In this document: piece after piece, positions 40,003 through 48,367 of the stretch
How the letters are laid out: the number at the start of each line of letters is the position of its first letter
Numbering within the stretch: the first letter of the stretch is position 1
Source of the DNA: Geobacter sp.
GTDB taxonomy: Bacteria; Desulfobacterota; Desulfuromonadia; Geobacterales; Geobacteraceae
Direction of reading: 5' to 3'
NCBI GenBank assembly: GCA_003314535.1
Contig: POSG01000001.1
Span: 248,001 to 312,000 of the forward strand
Length of the DNA stretch: 64,000 nucleotides
Program-made: the position numbers and the translations under genes
Notes under the pieces: generated by a model
The model's database searches: none
Told to the model about the DNA's origin: nothing
What the model saw: the letters and a program-made list of their open reading frames with translations, nothing else

Positions 40003-43000
40003 CAAATTCAGGAGCCAGGAAAGTGGCAATGCCGACGGAAAGGGCATCCCCTCCGAGCCCCACAGCGTGGGACTTTGCCTGGGAGCCTGCACCGTAACGA
40101 TTGCAAAGCGCACTCGCAACACCGTGACCTTTGAGAGAATCCCCCACGGCGGGAAGGTAGGCGATGTGCTGCGCAAGTCCTTTTCCGATCTCCTTCCGGC
40201 GCGTGTCGGCATCACCGGACGCACATTCCGCAAACTGGTGTCCCTGCCGACCATACCGGAACCGGAAGCAGTGGAACTGGCTTACGCCCATGTCCGGGAA
40301 AGATGCCCGGACGTGGACTGCATAGTTTCGGCAGGCGGTGAAACCTTCATCGCCTATTTTCTCGACAAGAGCGGCAGGATCCGTTCCGTACAGACCGGCA
40401 ACAAGTGCGCATCGGGAACCGGCGAGTTCTTCCTCCAGCAGATAACTCGCATGGACCTGGGGCTGGAAGCAGCCATAAGCGAAGCGAAGGGCGAAGAACC
40501 GTACCCGCTCGCCGGCCGCTGCTCGGTGTTCTGCAAATCCGACTGCACCCATGCACTCAACAAGGGGCTGGCGAAAGGCCGGGTAAGCGCCGGGCTGTGC
40601 CAGATGATGGCGGTGAAAATCATCGAGCTGTTGAAAAAAGGGCGGCCGTCACGCATCCTGGTCACAGGCGGGGTAAGCATGAACCTGGTGGTGCTCGACT
40701 TCCTGCGGCTCTCCTACCCCCAGGCAATCGCAATTCCCGAATCTCCGTTCTTCGAAGCCCTGGGCGCCATGCTCTGGGCTGATGCGAACGCAGATCCCGT
40801 ATCCGGGAGCGAAGGGATTTTCTCCCCGGGCCACAGCTCCTTCTCCTTTCTGCCCGGGCTTGCGGAAGGCTTGAAAAAAGTCACTTTCACGTCCATGGAA
40901 CGGGGGGAATTCCATGATGGCGAATACATCCTGGGACTGGACGTTGGCAGCACCACCACCAAGGCCGTGCTGCTGCGCATGGACAACTGCGCGGTGACCG
41001 CCGGCGTATACCTTCGGACTTCGGGAGACCCGGTGGGCGCCAGCCGCCGCTGCTACAGCGCGATTCACGACCAGGTGCCCGCAGGAGTGTCGGCCAGGAT
41101 CATCGCCATTGGCGCAACCGGCAGCGGCAGACGCATCGCCGGCCTTCACGCCCAGACCCCTGGCATCATCAATGAAATTGTAGCCCATGCCGCAGCGGCA
41201 GTCCATTTCGATCCCGGGGTGGAGACCATCTTCGAGATCGGCGGGCAGGATGCCAAGTACACTTACATAACCAACCGTGTCGCCGGCGACTACGCCATGA
41301 ATGAAGCCTGTTCAGCCGGCACCGGCTCTTTCCTGGAGGAATCCGCCCGCGAATCGCTCGGCGTGCCCATGGAAGAAATTGAGACCCTTGCGCTCCGCTC
41401 ATCCTCACCACCCGACTTCAGCGACCAGTGTTCAGCCTTCATCAGCAGCGATGTCAAGACCGCCGTGCAGGAGGGGATCAGCAGGGAAGACATTCTGGCC
41501 GGGCTCGTCTATTCGGTCTGCCAGAATTATCTCAACAGGGTGAAGGGCGCGCGTCCCGTGGGGAAAAAGATCTTCATGCAGGGGGGAGTCTGCTACAACC
41601 GTGCAGTTCCCGCCGCCATGGCAGCGCTCTGCGGCCAGGAGATCATCGTCCCGCCCGAGCCGGGCCTGATGGGAGCCTTCGGTGTGGCCCTGGAGATGCG
41701 CCGCAAGATCCTCGGCGGACTGATGGCCAAAGACGACTACCGGCTCCGGGAGCTGGCCGACAGGGAAGTCTCCTGCAAAGAGCCCTTCGTATGCGCCGGC
41801 GGAAAGGAAGGATGCGACAGGAAATGCACGATTGCCAGGATCGAAGTAAACGGAACCGTCTACCCGTTCGGCGGCGCCTGCGATCTCTACTACAACCAGT
41901 TCAGGAAAGAGAAAATCGACCCGACCGGGCGTGACCTGGTGAAGATCCGGGAAGAGCTGGTTTTCAACAGCTACGCGCCCCCGCCCCTTGACAGCCGTGA
42001 AACGCCCAGGTCAGTGGGCATTCCGGCATCTCTCCTCACCACCACTCTCTTCCCGTTCTATTCGTATTTTTTCAGCCGGCTCGGCTTGCGGGTAGTTCCC
42101 GGAATGGAGCCGGACCCGCAAGGGATGGAAGCGCCGGCCGCTTCCTTCTGCTTTCCCATGCTCCAGAGTCACGCCTTTGTGCAGGGGCTCATCAAGCAGG
42201 ACACAGACTTCATCTTCCTGCCCCATGTAAAGACCATGGTAATGGAGACCAGCGACGAAACCAACTGCACGTGTCCTTTCGTCCAGGCCGACCCGTACTG
42301 CCTCACGGCGGCGTTCCGCGAAGAACTCAAGCCCAGGCTGCTGACAGCGGTGCTCGAATTCGACAACCCGAAACGCCTGCGGGACGAATTCATATCTCTC
42401 GGACTCCGTCTGGGGTTCTCCCGCAAAAAATCGGCTGCAGCATTCGAAGACGCCGCAGAGGCATTCTCTTCCATGCGCAGGGAGATGACCGACCTTGGCA
42501 GGGAATTCCTCCACGGGCTGGAGCCGGACGAATCGGCCATAGTGCTTTTCGGCCGTCCCTACAACGCCTTCAGCAAGTTCGGCAACATGGGGATTCCGCA
42601 CAAGTTCGCCAGCCGCGGCTATCGCGTCATACCGCACGATTTCCTGCCAATGGAAGAGCTTGGGGGCTCGACCGTTTCCCAGATGTTCTGGGCCACCGGG
42701 CAGGGCATCATGCAGGCGGCCAATTTCGTGCGGCGCCACCCCAATCTCTTCGGCGTCTTCATCACCAACTTCAGCTGCGGGCCGGATTCCTTCATTACCG
42801 GCTACTTTCGGGACGCCATGGGCCAAAAGCCTTCCCTGACACTGGAAATCGATGCCCACACCGCCGATGCCGGCATCGATACGAGGATCGAGGCGTTCCT
42901 GGATGTGATGCAGGGATACCGTGAGCTGGGGCAGGTCCTGGCTGACAAAGACGATTTCAAACCCGCGCGAATGGTTAAACACCAGGGAAACCACGTCATC

Positions 43001-44287
43001 GAAACGGGAAGCGGCAGGCGTTATCGCCTGACCGACCCGGAAGTCAGGCTTCTCATCCCCTCCATGGGGAAGAGCGTCTCGGAATGCCTTGCCGCAGCCA
43101 TGCGGTTTTGCGGCATACGGGCCACGGCGCTTGACCCTCCTGGACGGCAGGAGCTCTCGCTGGGCAAAGGGAACGCTACCTGCAAGGAATGCCTGCCCCT
43201 CATCCTTACCAGCGGCTCCCTGGTGAAATATCTTTCCGAGCCGCGGAGTGATGGCGAGGTCATCGCCTATTTCATGCCCGAAACCGACGGGCCCTGCCGC
43301 TTCGGCCAATACAACGTGTTCATGAAGAACTACATACGCAAGAACAGGATTCCCGATGTAGCCCTGTTCACCCTTTCCTCCGAGGATAGTTACGATGGCA
43401 TCCCCCAGGACCTGACCCGACGGATCTGGCTGGGGCTGACCATCGGCGACGGCCTGGAAGAGGTCCGGGCCGGCATCCTTGCCCTTGCCCTGGAGAGGGA
43501 GGCGACGCTCGACGCGTATGAACGTTCCAGGGCGCGGATTGTGAGGAGCGTTGCGGAAGACGGCTACGACGAAGTCATGAAGACCCTCAGGCAGGAGATG
43601 GAGGAGCTTTCCCGGTTCGCGCGGAAATGTGCCATTGATGATGCGACCAGGATCTCGCTCATCGGAGAGATTTTCGTCCGGCGCGACGATTTCTCGCGCC
43701 AGTACATGGCGGAAAGGCTGGCTGAAAAAGGTGTCCTGCTGCGCACCGCTCCGGCAACCGAATGGCTCCATTACACCGATTACTGCCTGGCCGAGGGGCT
43801 GAACGGACCCGTGTCGCTCGGCAAACGCCTCAAGCTGAAACTGAAGAAGATGGTGATGCACAAGGACGAAAGGCTGATCGCAGACCACCTGTCCGTTTCA
43901 GGTTTCTTCGACAGCCGTCGGACCTCGGTGGACCACCTGGTCTCCCAGGGAGCGTCGCTCTTGAATCCGGAACTGACCGGTGAAGCAATCCTGACCATCA
44001 GCTCGGCATTGACCGAAATCGGCGACGACTGCCACGGCGTGATAAGCATCGGGCCGTTCGGCTGCATGCCGAGCCGTATCGCGGAAGCCATAATCACGTA
44101 CAGCCTTCCTGACGAAAAAGAGAATTTCTCCATGAACAACAGGAAATTCTGGGCAAAGTCGAAGGATGAGATCCCCCTTCCCTTCCTTGCCATCGAGAGC
44201 GACGGCACCCCCTTCCCCCAGCTAGTGGAGACACGGCTTGAAAGCCTTCTCCTTTCAGCACGGAGACTGAAAGAGGAAATGGGGTAG
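39992..44287 (+). CDS. Giant acyl-CoA dehydratase activase-related protein
   Basis: 1431 residues. Two tandem ASKHA ATPase modules of the BcrA/BadF/HgdC type (about 20-270, with NKCASGTGEFF; and 312-575, with LDVGSTTTKAVLLR, EIGGQDAKYT and NEACSAGTGSF) hold the cluster cysteines seen in activators of 2-hydroxyglutaryl-CoA dehydratase and benzoyl-CoA reductase. They are followed by a DUF2229-like segment (about 660-880) and an HgdB-like dehydratase-component region (about 1020-1425). Such proteins couple ATP hydrolysis to low-potential electron transfer, but the acceptor here is unknown. ATG at 39992 has GGGAG upstream and is coupled to the TatD-radical SAM gene. Confidence 0.88.
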   Translation: MSDDKFRSQESGNADGKGIPSEPHSVGLCLGACTVTIAKRTRNTVTFERIPHGGKVGDVLRKSFSDLLPARVGITGRTFRKLVSLPTIPEPEAVELAYAHVRERCPDVDCIVSAGGETFIAYFLDKSGRIRSVQTGNKCASGTGEFFLQQITRMDLGLEAAISEAKGEEPYPLAGRCSVFCKSDCTHALNKGLAKGRVSAGLCQMMAVKIIELLKKGRPSRILVTGGVSMNLVVLDFLRLSYPQAIAIPESPFFEALGAMLWADANADPVSGSEGIFSPGHSSFSFLPGLAEGLKKVTFTSMERGEFHDGEYILGLDVGSTTTKAVLLRMDNCAVTAGVYLRTSGDPVGASRRCYSAIHDQVPAGVSARIIAIGATGSGRRIAGLHAQTPGIINEIVAHAAAAVHFDPGVETIFEIGGQDAKYTYITNRVAGDYAMNEACSAGTGSFLEESARESLGVPMEEIETLALRSSSPPDFSDQCSAFISSDVKTAVQEGISREDILAGLVYSVCQNYLNRVKGARPVGKKIFMQGGVCYNRAVPAAMAALCGQEIIVPPEPGLMGAFGVALEMRRKILGGLMAKDDYRLRELADREVSCKEPFVCAGGKEGCDRKCTIARIEVNGTVYPFGGACDLYYNQFRKEKIDPTGRDLVKIREELVFNSYAPPPLDSRETPRSVGIPASLLTTTLFPFYSYFFSRLGLRVVPGMEPDPQGMEAPAASFCFPMLQSHAFVQGLIKQDTDFIFLPHVKTMVMETSDETNCTCPFVQADPYCLTAAFREELKPRLLTAVLEFDNPKRLRDEFISLGLRLGFSRKKSAAAFEDAAEAFSSMRREMTDLGREFLHGLEPDESAIVLFGRPYNAFSKFGNMGIPHKFASRGYRVIPHDFLPMEELGGSTVSQMFWATGQGIMQAANFVRRHPNLFGVFITNFSCGPDSFITGYFRDAMGQKPSLTLEIDAHTADAGIDTRIEAFLDVMQGYRELGQVLADKDDFKPARMVKHQGNHVIETGSGRRYRLTDPEVRLLIPSMGKSVSECLAAAMRFCGIRATALDPPGRQELSLGKGNATCKECLPLILTSGSLVKYLSEPRSDGEVIAYFMPETDGPCRFGQYNVFMKNYIRKNRIPDVALFTLSSEDSYDGIPQDLTRRIWLGLTIGDGLEEVRAGILALALEREATLDAYERSRARIVRSVAEDGYDEVMKTLRQEMEELSRFARKCAIDDATRISLIGEIFVRRDDFSRQYMAERLAEKGVLLRTAPATEWLHYTDYCLAEGLNGPVSLGKRLKLKLKKMVMHKDERLIADHLSVSGFFDSRRTSVDHLVSQGASLLNPELTGEAILTISSALTEIGDDCHGVISIGPFGCMPSRIAEAIITYSLPDEKENFSMNNRKFWAKSKDEIPLPFLAIESDGTPFPQLVETRLESLLLSARRLKEEMG

Positions 44288-44320
44288 CAACCGGGGCGTT
44301 CTTGCCCGGACGCACCCTAC

Positions 44321-44824
44321 TCAGAACTCCCCGAGCAGCAACTCCCCTGTTTCCCTCCGCTCAGAGCGTTGATCCCTTGATGCGGGATGCCCCACCGCCA
44401 CGACCGCCATGAGCTCCATGCTTTCCGGAACATCGAGCAGCCTTGCCACGGCTGTGGAGTTTTTCAGAATTTCACCCAGCCATACCGCGCCCAGACCGAG
44501 CGCATGGGCAGCAAGCAGCATGTTCTGCAGGCATGCCCCTATTGCCTGGTGATCCTTGGTTTCGTTATACATGGCGCTCCTGTCCAGAAATACCGCGATA
44601 GCTACCGGCGCGTCCTCGAGAATCCTGCTGTAGCGCGTAAGCTTGGCAAGTTCAGAGCGCTTGCCCCTATCACAGGCGACCACGAATCGCCAGGGCTGGT
44701 TGTTGAGCCCCGACGGCGCCCATGAGCCGGCTTTCAGGATTTCCATGACCATCGGCCGATCAACCGGTTCGCCGGTGTATTTCCTTACGCTCCTTCGGGT
44801 GTAGATGCCTTCCAGGATGTCCAT
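44321..44824 (-). CDS. Nitroreductase-family flavoprotein
   Basis: 167 residues, a short FMN-binding nitroreductase-fold protein. The N-terminal YTRRSVRKYTGEPVD and SWAPSGLNNQPWRFVV blocks and the C-terminal AVGHPAS are typical. It probably reduces a small electrophile using NAD(P)H; the substrate is unknown. GGAGG lies upstream of the ATG. It is transcribed divergently from the RiPP-like radical SAM gene 301 bp away, with its own promoter, so co-function is possible but not shown. Confidence 0.88.
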   Translation of the reverse strand: MDILEGIYTRRSVRKYTGEPVDRPMVMEILKAGSWAPSGLNNQPWRFVVACDRGKRSELAKLTRYSRILEDAPVAIAVFLDRSAMYNETKDHQAIGACLQNMLLAAHALGLGAVWLGEILKNSTAVARLLDVPESMELMAVVAVGHPASRDQRSERRETGELLLGEF

Positions 44825-45125
44825 CAGGCAATTCCTCCGTTATGGCTCTAAATACTCGCCTGCTCTTGCAAAGAGCATATAGCGTGATAGTATACGAAAT
44901 TATCTGCCATGTACAATCCTTGAATCCGTGGCTAATTCCGAGTGATCAGAATACATGGGTTCAACACCGCAGACACCGCATTGCGCCTGTTGTGCGTGTG
45001 AACTTCGTCGGTCTGCCTCAACCCGCATGAATGCGGAAACAGAGGTATTCACGCTCACGCAGGCGCGAAGGTGCCGTGAATTCCAGAACCTTGTCGGCCC
45101 GTTTCGGCCCGGTTGGTAGTGCACG
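44825..45125. other. Intergenic region between the nitroreductase and RiPP-like operon
   Basis: 301 bp with divergent promoter potential. No second precursor-like small gene was found in any frame. On the plus strand TTGCAA at about 44873 with TAGTAT 16 bp later is a candidate promoter for the operon, implying a long leader of over 200 nt. Confidence 0.4.
44889..44916 (-). promoter_or_regulatory. Promoter of the nitroreductase gene
   Basis: On the minus strand TTGTAC (44916-44911), a 16-bp spacer and TATACT (44894-44889), with a leader of about 58 nt. Confidence 0.55.
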
Positions 45126-47183
45126 ATGAAAACAGTCCTGGTTTTTCCGCCATTCCACCTGCAGTCCCTTTACAACCTCCCGCCCCTGGGCCTTCTGAAC
45201 CTTGCAACCATCCTCAGGGAAGCAGGGCACGAGGTTTCGGTGCTGGACCTTGTCCTCGCCATGAGAACCGGTGAACTCTCCTCCGGCGCCTCCCTTTACC
45301 GTGACGCCGCCCGAATGATCCTCGACCGGGAGCCGGACCTGGTGGCTTTCTCGGCCCAGTGCGCGACAACACCCGCAGTGATCCGCATCGCCGAGCTGTT
45401 GAATAAGAGCCGGACGGAAGTGAGGATCGTCGCCGGAGGGCATGACGTGTCCTTCGTCGCAGAACGGATACTGGAGCGATTCCCCTGGTTTGACGCCATC
45501 GTAAGGGGCGAAGGCGAAGCGACATTTCCGGAACTCGTATCAGCTTATGACCTGCATGGAAATGCTGATAGAATCAACGGGGTTTCCTGGCGGTCGGCTG
45601 GCAGGATCGTCAGGAACCCTGACAGGGAGCTCATCCGGAACCTTGACGATATTCCCGTACCTGACTACGGATTGGTCCCTCCCCTTGACGCTTACCGTTC
45701 CGCCTGCGGCATCCCCCGCAGCATAGCCATCCTGGAAGTGGGGCGGGGCTGCCCCCATGGCTGCATATACTGCTCGGAGTCGGTCATGTGGCGGCGGAAA
45801 ACACGGACTTTTTCGATCTCGCGGATAGTAGACGAAATGCGCGTATTGAGGGACGATTTCGGCGCAGAGTGCTTTCTCCTTGCCTATGACCAGTTCACCG
45901 CGGACCGCCGATTCGTCGAAAAGTTCTGCCAGGCCGTCACGGATGAGGGCCTGAACAGCACTCCCTGGTATTGCATCTCCCGCCTCGACTCGGTCGACCT
46001 TCCGCTCCTGAGGACCATGCGGGAGGCAGGCTGTGAATCCATGTGTTACGGCATCGATTCTGGCTCGGAACGGACTCTCCGTTTCATCGGCAAACGGATA
46101 GACCGCGGCATCCTGTACCGGCGGGTTCGCGAAACAACAGACGAAGGAATGGTTCCGACACTAAGCTTCGTGATCGGTTTTCCCGAGGAAGAGCGCAGGG
46201 ACATCGACGAAACACTGGAGCTTGCCCTGAAATGCGGCATCCAGGGTAACTGCAATCCTCTTATCCAGCTGCCCACAGTGCTGCCGGGCACGGGACTTCA
46301 CCAGCGTTACGCCGGCCGCCTCGTCCGTTCGGCCGACACCTATTTTTCACTGGGCCTCGAATTCGACAACGGCAGGCGCCTGTCCGGGGATATTGAACTG
46401 ATCGAATCCGACCCGGTTGTCTTCAGCAGTTTCCATAACCTCCCGTGCCCAGGCATGCCGCTTGATGAGCTGGACCGGATAGCCGGTTATTTCGCCCTGG
46501 TGGCAAACATGTTCCCCAAGACCTTTCTTCTCCTGGTTCACGCGCTGCGATCCTCGGTAAGCTCTCTGTTCGGGAGCTTCATCAGTCAGGTGTCCGTCCT
46601 CGAAGGGAGAGAAACCCCAAGCCTGGTCCCCGACGACCTGCAGCAACACCTTGCTTCCTTCGCCGACCAGGCGCTGGCAGAAGCGGAAATACAAGGCTGG
46701 GAGCACATTCCCGAAATGTGCCGTTACGAGAAACTGGCCTGCAGGATGACCGGCTGCCGGTTGCCCCAGGCAACCGCGACGGCCCGCATAAGTCACCTGG
46801 CCGAATGGAAACCGCAACAGAGCGGGCTTGCCGTTGTCGAGGAGTTCCGCTGCAACATACCGGCAATAATCGAAGATATGAAAAATGGGATGATTTGCGG
46901 CCGCTATGCTGATCAGCCCGCAACGCTTGTTTTCGTATCCAGGCAAAGCGGGCTGGAGGTCGTGGAAGTGAATGATTTCGGCCGGGACCTCCTCACCAGG
47001 TGCAACGGTTCGGCAACAGTGGAAGGGATTGCAACGGAACTATACGACATCTATGGATCAGGTATGAACACTGACGATTTCCGGCAGGAATGCAGGGAAG
47101 CCATTCAATCGCTGGAAAGCATGGAAATCGTGCAGAGGGTGACCGCCACCCCGCCAGAAAGAAAGGAGGTGAGCTCATGCTGA
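45126..47183 (+). CDS. B12-binding radical SAM protein with C-terminal PqqD-like (RiPP recognition) domain
   Basis: 685 residues. An N-terminal cobalamin-binding-type Rossmann domain (about 1-150; VFPPFHLQSLYNLPPLGLLN, GGHDVSFVAERIL, VRGEGEATFPELV), a radical SAM domain with C209-x3-C213-x2-C216 (GRGCPHGCIYC), and at about 600-672 a PqqD-like winged helix (VVEVNDFGRDLLTRCNG, then SATVEGIATELYDIYG). PqqD domains bind leader peptides of ribosomal peptide precursors. The stop (47181-47183) overlaps the start of the Cys-His repeat peptide, so that peptide is the obvious substrate. B12 radical SAM enzymes methylate or rearrange unactivated carbons; the actual reaction is unknown. Confidence 0.85.
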   Translation: MKTVLVFPPFHLQSLYNLPPLGLLNLATILREAGHEVSVLDLVLAMRTGELSSGASLYRDAARMILDREPDLVAFSAQCATTPAVIRIAELLNKSRTEVRIVAGGHDVSFVAERILERFPWFDAIVRGEGEATFPELVSAYDLHGNADRINGVSWRSAGRIVRNPDRELIRNLDDIPVPDYGLVPPLDAYRSACGIPRSIAILEVGRGCPHGCIYCSESVMWRRKTRTFSISRIVDEMRVLRDDFGAECFLLAYDQFTADRRFVEKFCQAVTDEGLNSTPWYCISRLDSVDLPLLRTMREAGCESMCYGIDSGSERTLRFIGKRIDRGILYRRVRETTDEGMVPTLSFVIGFPEEERRDIDETLELALKCGIQGNCNPLIQLPTVLPGTGLHQRYAGRLVRSADTYFSLGLEFDNGRRLSGDIELIESDPVVFSSFHNLPCPGMPLDELDRIAGYFALVANMFPKTFLLLVHALRSSVSSLFGSFISQVSVLEGRETPSLVPDDLQQHLASFADQALAEAEIQGWEHIPEMCRYEKLACRMTGCRLPQATATARISHLAEWKPQQSGLAVVEEFRCNIPAIIEDMKNGMICGRYADQPATLVFVSRQSGLEVVEVNDFGRDLLTRCNGSATVEGIATELYDIYGSGMNTDDFRQECREAIQSLESMEIVQRVTATPPERKEVSSC

Positions 47184-47317
47184 AATTGAGAAGCGTTGAA
47201 AAGAAAGCAGTGTCATCGGCCGGTTGCCACGGCCCTTCGTGCCACGCTCCTGCATGCCATGCCCCGTCATGCCATGCGCCCGCATGTCACGCGCCATCAT
47301 GTCATGCGCCGGTTTAG
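47177..47317 (+). CDS. Putative RiPP precursor peptide with six Cys-His-x-Pro-x repeats
   Basis: 46 residues. A 16-residue leader (MLKLRSVEKKAVSSAG) is followed by six contiguous pentapeptides: CHGPS, CHAPA, CHAPS, CHAPA, CHAPS, CHAPV. AAAGGAGGTGA, a full anti-16S match, lies before the ATG at 47177, which overlaps the radical SAM stop by 7 nt. The six DNA units use different synonymous codons (four for Pro, three for Ala, two each for His and Cys), so the protein sequence is what is conserved. I infer a modified, Cys/His-rich, possibly metal-chelating product; no named family is recognised. Confidence 0.82.
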   Translation: MLKLRSVEKKAVSSAGCHGPSCHAPACHAPSCHAPACHAPSCHAPV

Positions 47318-47335
47318 CTTCGCCCCGGCCATTCG

Positions 47336-47365
47336 GGCGGATCGCCGCAGAGCGTGCGGTCCGCC
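47336..47365 (+). other. Strong hairpin between the precursor and dipeptidase genes
   Basis: GGCGGA (47336-47341) pairs with TCCGCC (47360-47365), and CCGC (47345-47348) with GCGG (47356-47359), leaving a 7-nt loop and a 3-nt bulge. No T tract follows. It could act as a processing or stabilising stem, or a partial attenuator that sets precursor above downstream enzyme. Confidence 0.6.
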
Positions 47366-47392
47366 GTTCTCTCCCAAAGGACTTCGAACAAA

Positions 47393-48361
47393 ATGACCTC
47401 TCCGTCCCGGTTCCCCGTAATAGACGGCCACGTTGACATGATCTACGACCTGGTGCGGCATCATCCGGACAAGCCACTCGAAGACCTTCCCGATGCCTGG
47501 TGCAGCCTGCCGCGGCTGACAGCGGGAAACGCGAAGATCATCGTCTCGGCCTTCTATTGCCAGGATGGCTGCAACGGTCCAATGACTGCCGCAGAAAACC
47601 TCCGTTCCCTGCTCAGGTATGCAGACGAATACCTTAAGGCATTGCCGACAATCAGGACCCGGCAGGAGCTCGCTGCCTGTTTCGAAGGAACCGGCAATGC
47701 GGGCGCCCTGCTGCTCCTGGAGAACGCTGATCCACTGCTGGAGTTCGACCCGGAGGTTCTGAAACGCCGGGGTTTCCTGATTGTCGGCCTGACCCATGCC
47801 GGCCGGAACAGGATCGGCTGCGGCAACAAGGTCGAGAACCCCACCGGTCTTTCCGAAGCCGGGCGGTCGCTCGTCACCAGGCTCGACCGGCTGGGATTTG
47901 CACTGGATCTGGCCCACCTGTCCGAACCATGTTTCCGGGAAACAGTCGATATCTTCGCCGGCCCTCTGGTCTCAACCCATACCGGGATCCGCGCTTTCTG
48001 CGACACTCCGCGCAACCTCTCCGACCGGCAGATCAGGGCTATTCTTGACCGGGACGGCATGATAGGCCTTGCAGCTTATCCGGGAATGCTCTCCACAGCG
48101 GGTGAAGCATGTATTGATGATTACTCCAGGCAGCTCGACTGGCTTATCCGGAAATACGGGCCATGGGGAATAGGCATCGGATCGGACTTCGGAGGTTTCG
48201 ACACCATGTGCCGGGGACTGGAAGATCATTCAGCGCTGCCGCGCGTGGCCGGGCTGCTTGCCGCCGCCGGTCATTCAGACCAGGTCATAGCCGCCGTCTT
48301 TGGTGAGAACTGGTCCAGGTTTTTCTCGCGTCTCCTTGATTCCACACCCGTCAATATTTGA
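47393..48361 (+). CDS. Family M19 membrane dipeptidase (renal dipeptidase-like)
   Basis: 322 residues. The dinuclear zinc site is recognisable: IDGHVDMIYDL (His-x-Asp), the bridging Glu in LLLENADPL, LDLAHLSE and STHTGIRAF (His ligands) and GIGSDFGGFD. M19 enzymes hydrolyse dipeptides, including Cys-containing ones such as Cys-Gly, and tolerate D-residues at the second position. No signal peptide is seen, so it is probably cytoplasmic. Its place 75 bp after the Cys-His peptide suggests it trims or recycles fragments of that peptide. AAGGA is a somewhat distant ribosome site. Confidence 0.87.
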   Translation: MTSPSRFPVIDGHVDMIYDLVRHHPDKPLEDLPDAWCSLPRLTAGNAKIIVSAFYCQDGCNGPMTAAENLRSLLRYADEYLKALPTIRTRQELAACFEGTGNAGALLLLENADPLLEFDPEVLKRRGFLIVGLTHAGRNRIGCGNKVENPTGLSEAGRSLVTRLDRLGFALDLAHLSEPCFRETVDIFAGPLVSTHTGIRAFCDTPRNLSDRQIRAILDRDGMIGLAAYPGMLSTAGEACIDDYSRQLDWLIRKYGPWGIGIGSDFGGFDTMCRGLEDHSALPRVAGLLAAAGHSDQVIAAVFGENWSRFFSRLLDSTPVNI

Positions 48362-48367
48362 CCGCTA

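Noticed and set aside
42011-43888. 625-residue open frame on the minus strand inside the activase gene
   Set aside because: It is antisense to a well-conserved multi-domain protein in GC-rich DNA, has no recognisable domain, and no ribosome site.
44321-44824. Nitroreductase as the azoline dehydrogenase of the RiPP locus
   Set aside because: It is divergent with its own promoter and matches the short generic nitroreductase family; no cyclodehydratase is present.
47217-47310. Short tandem DNA repeat that might be a CRISPR or noncoding VNTR
   Set aside because: The period is 15 bp in a coding frame, with differences mostly at silent positions; there are no spacers and it encodes the CHxPx peptide.
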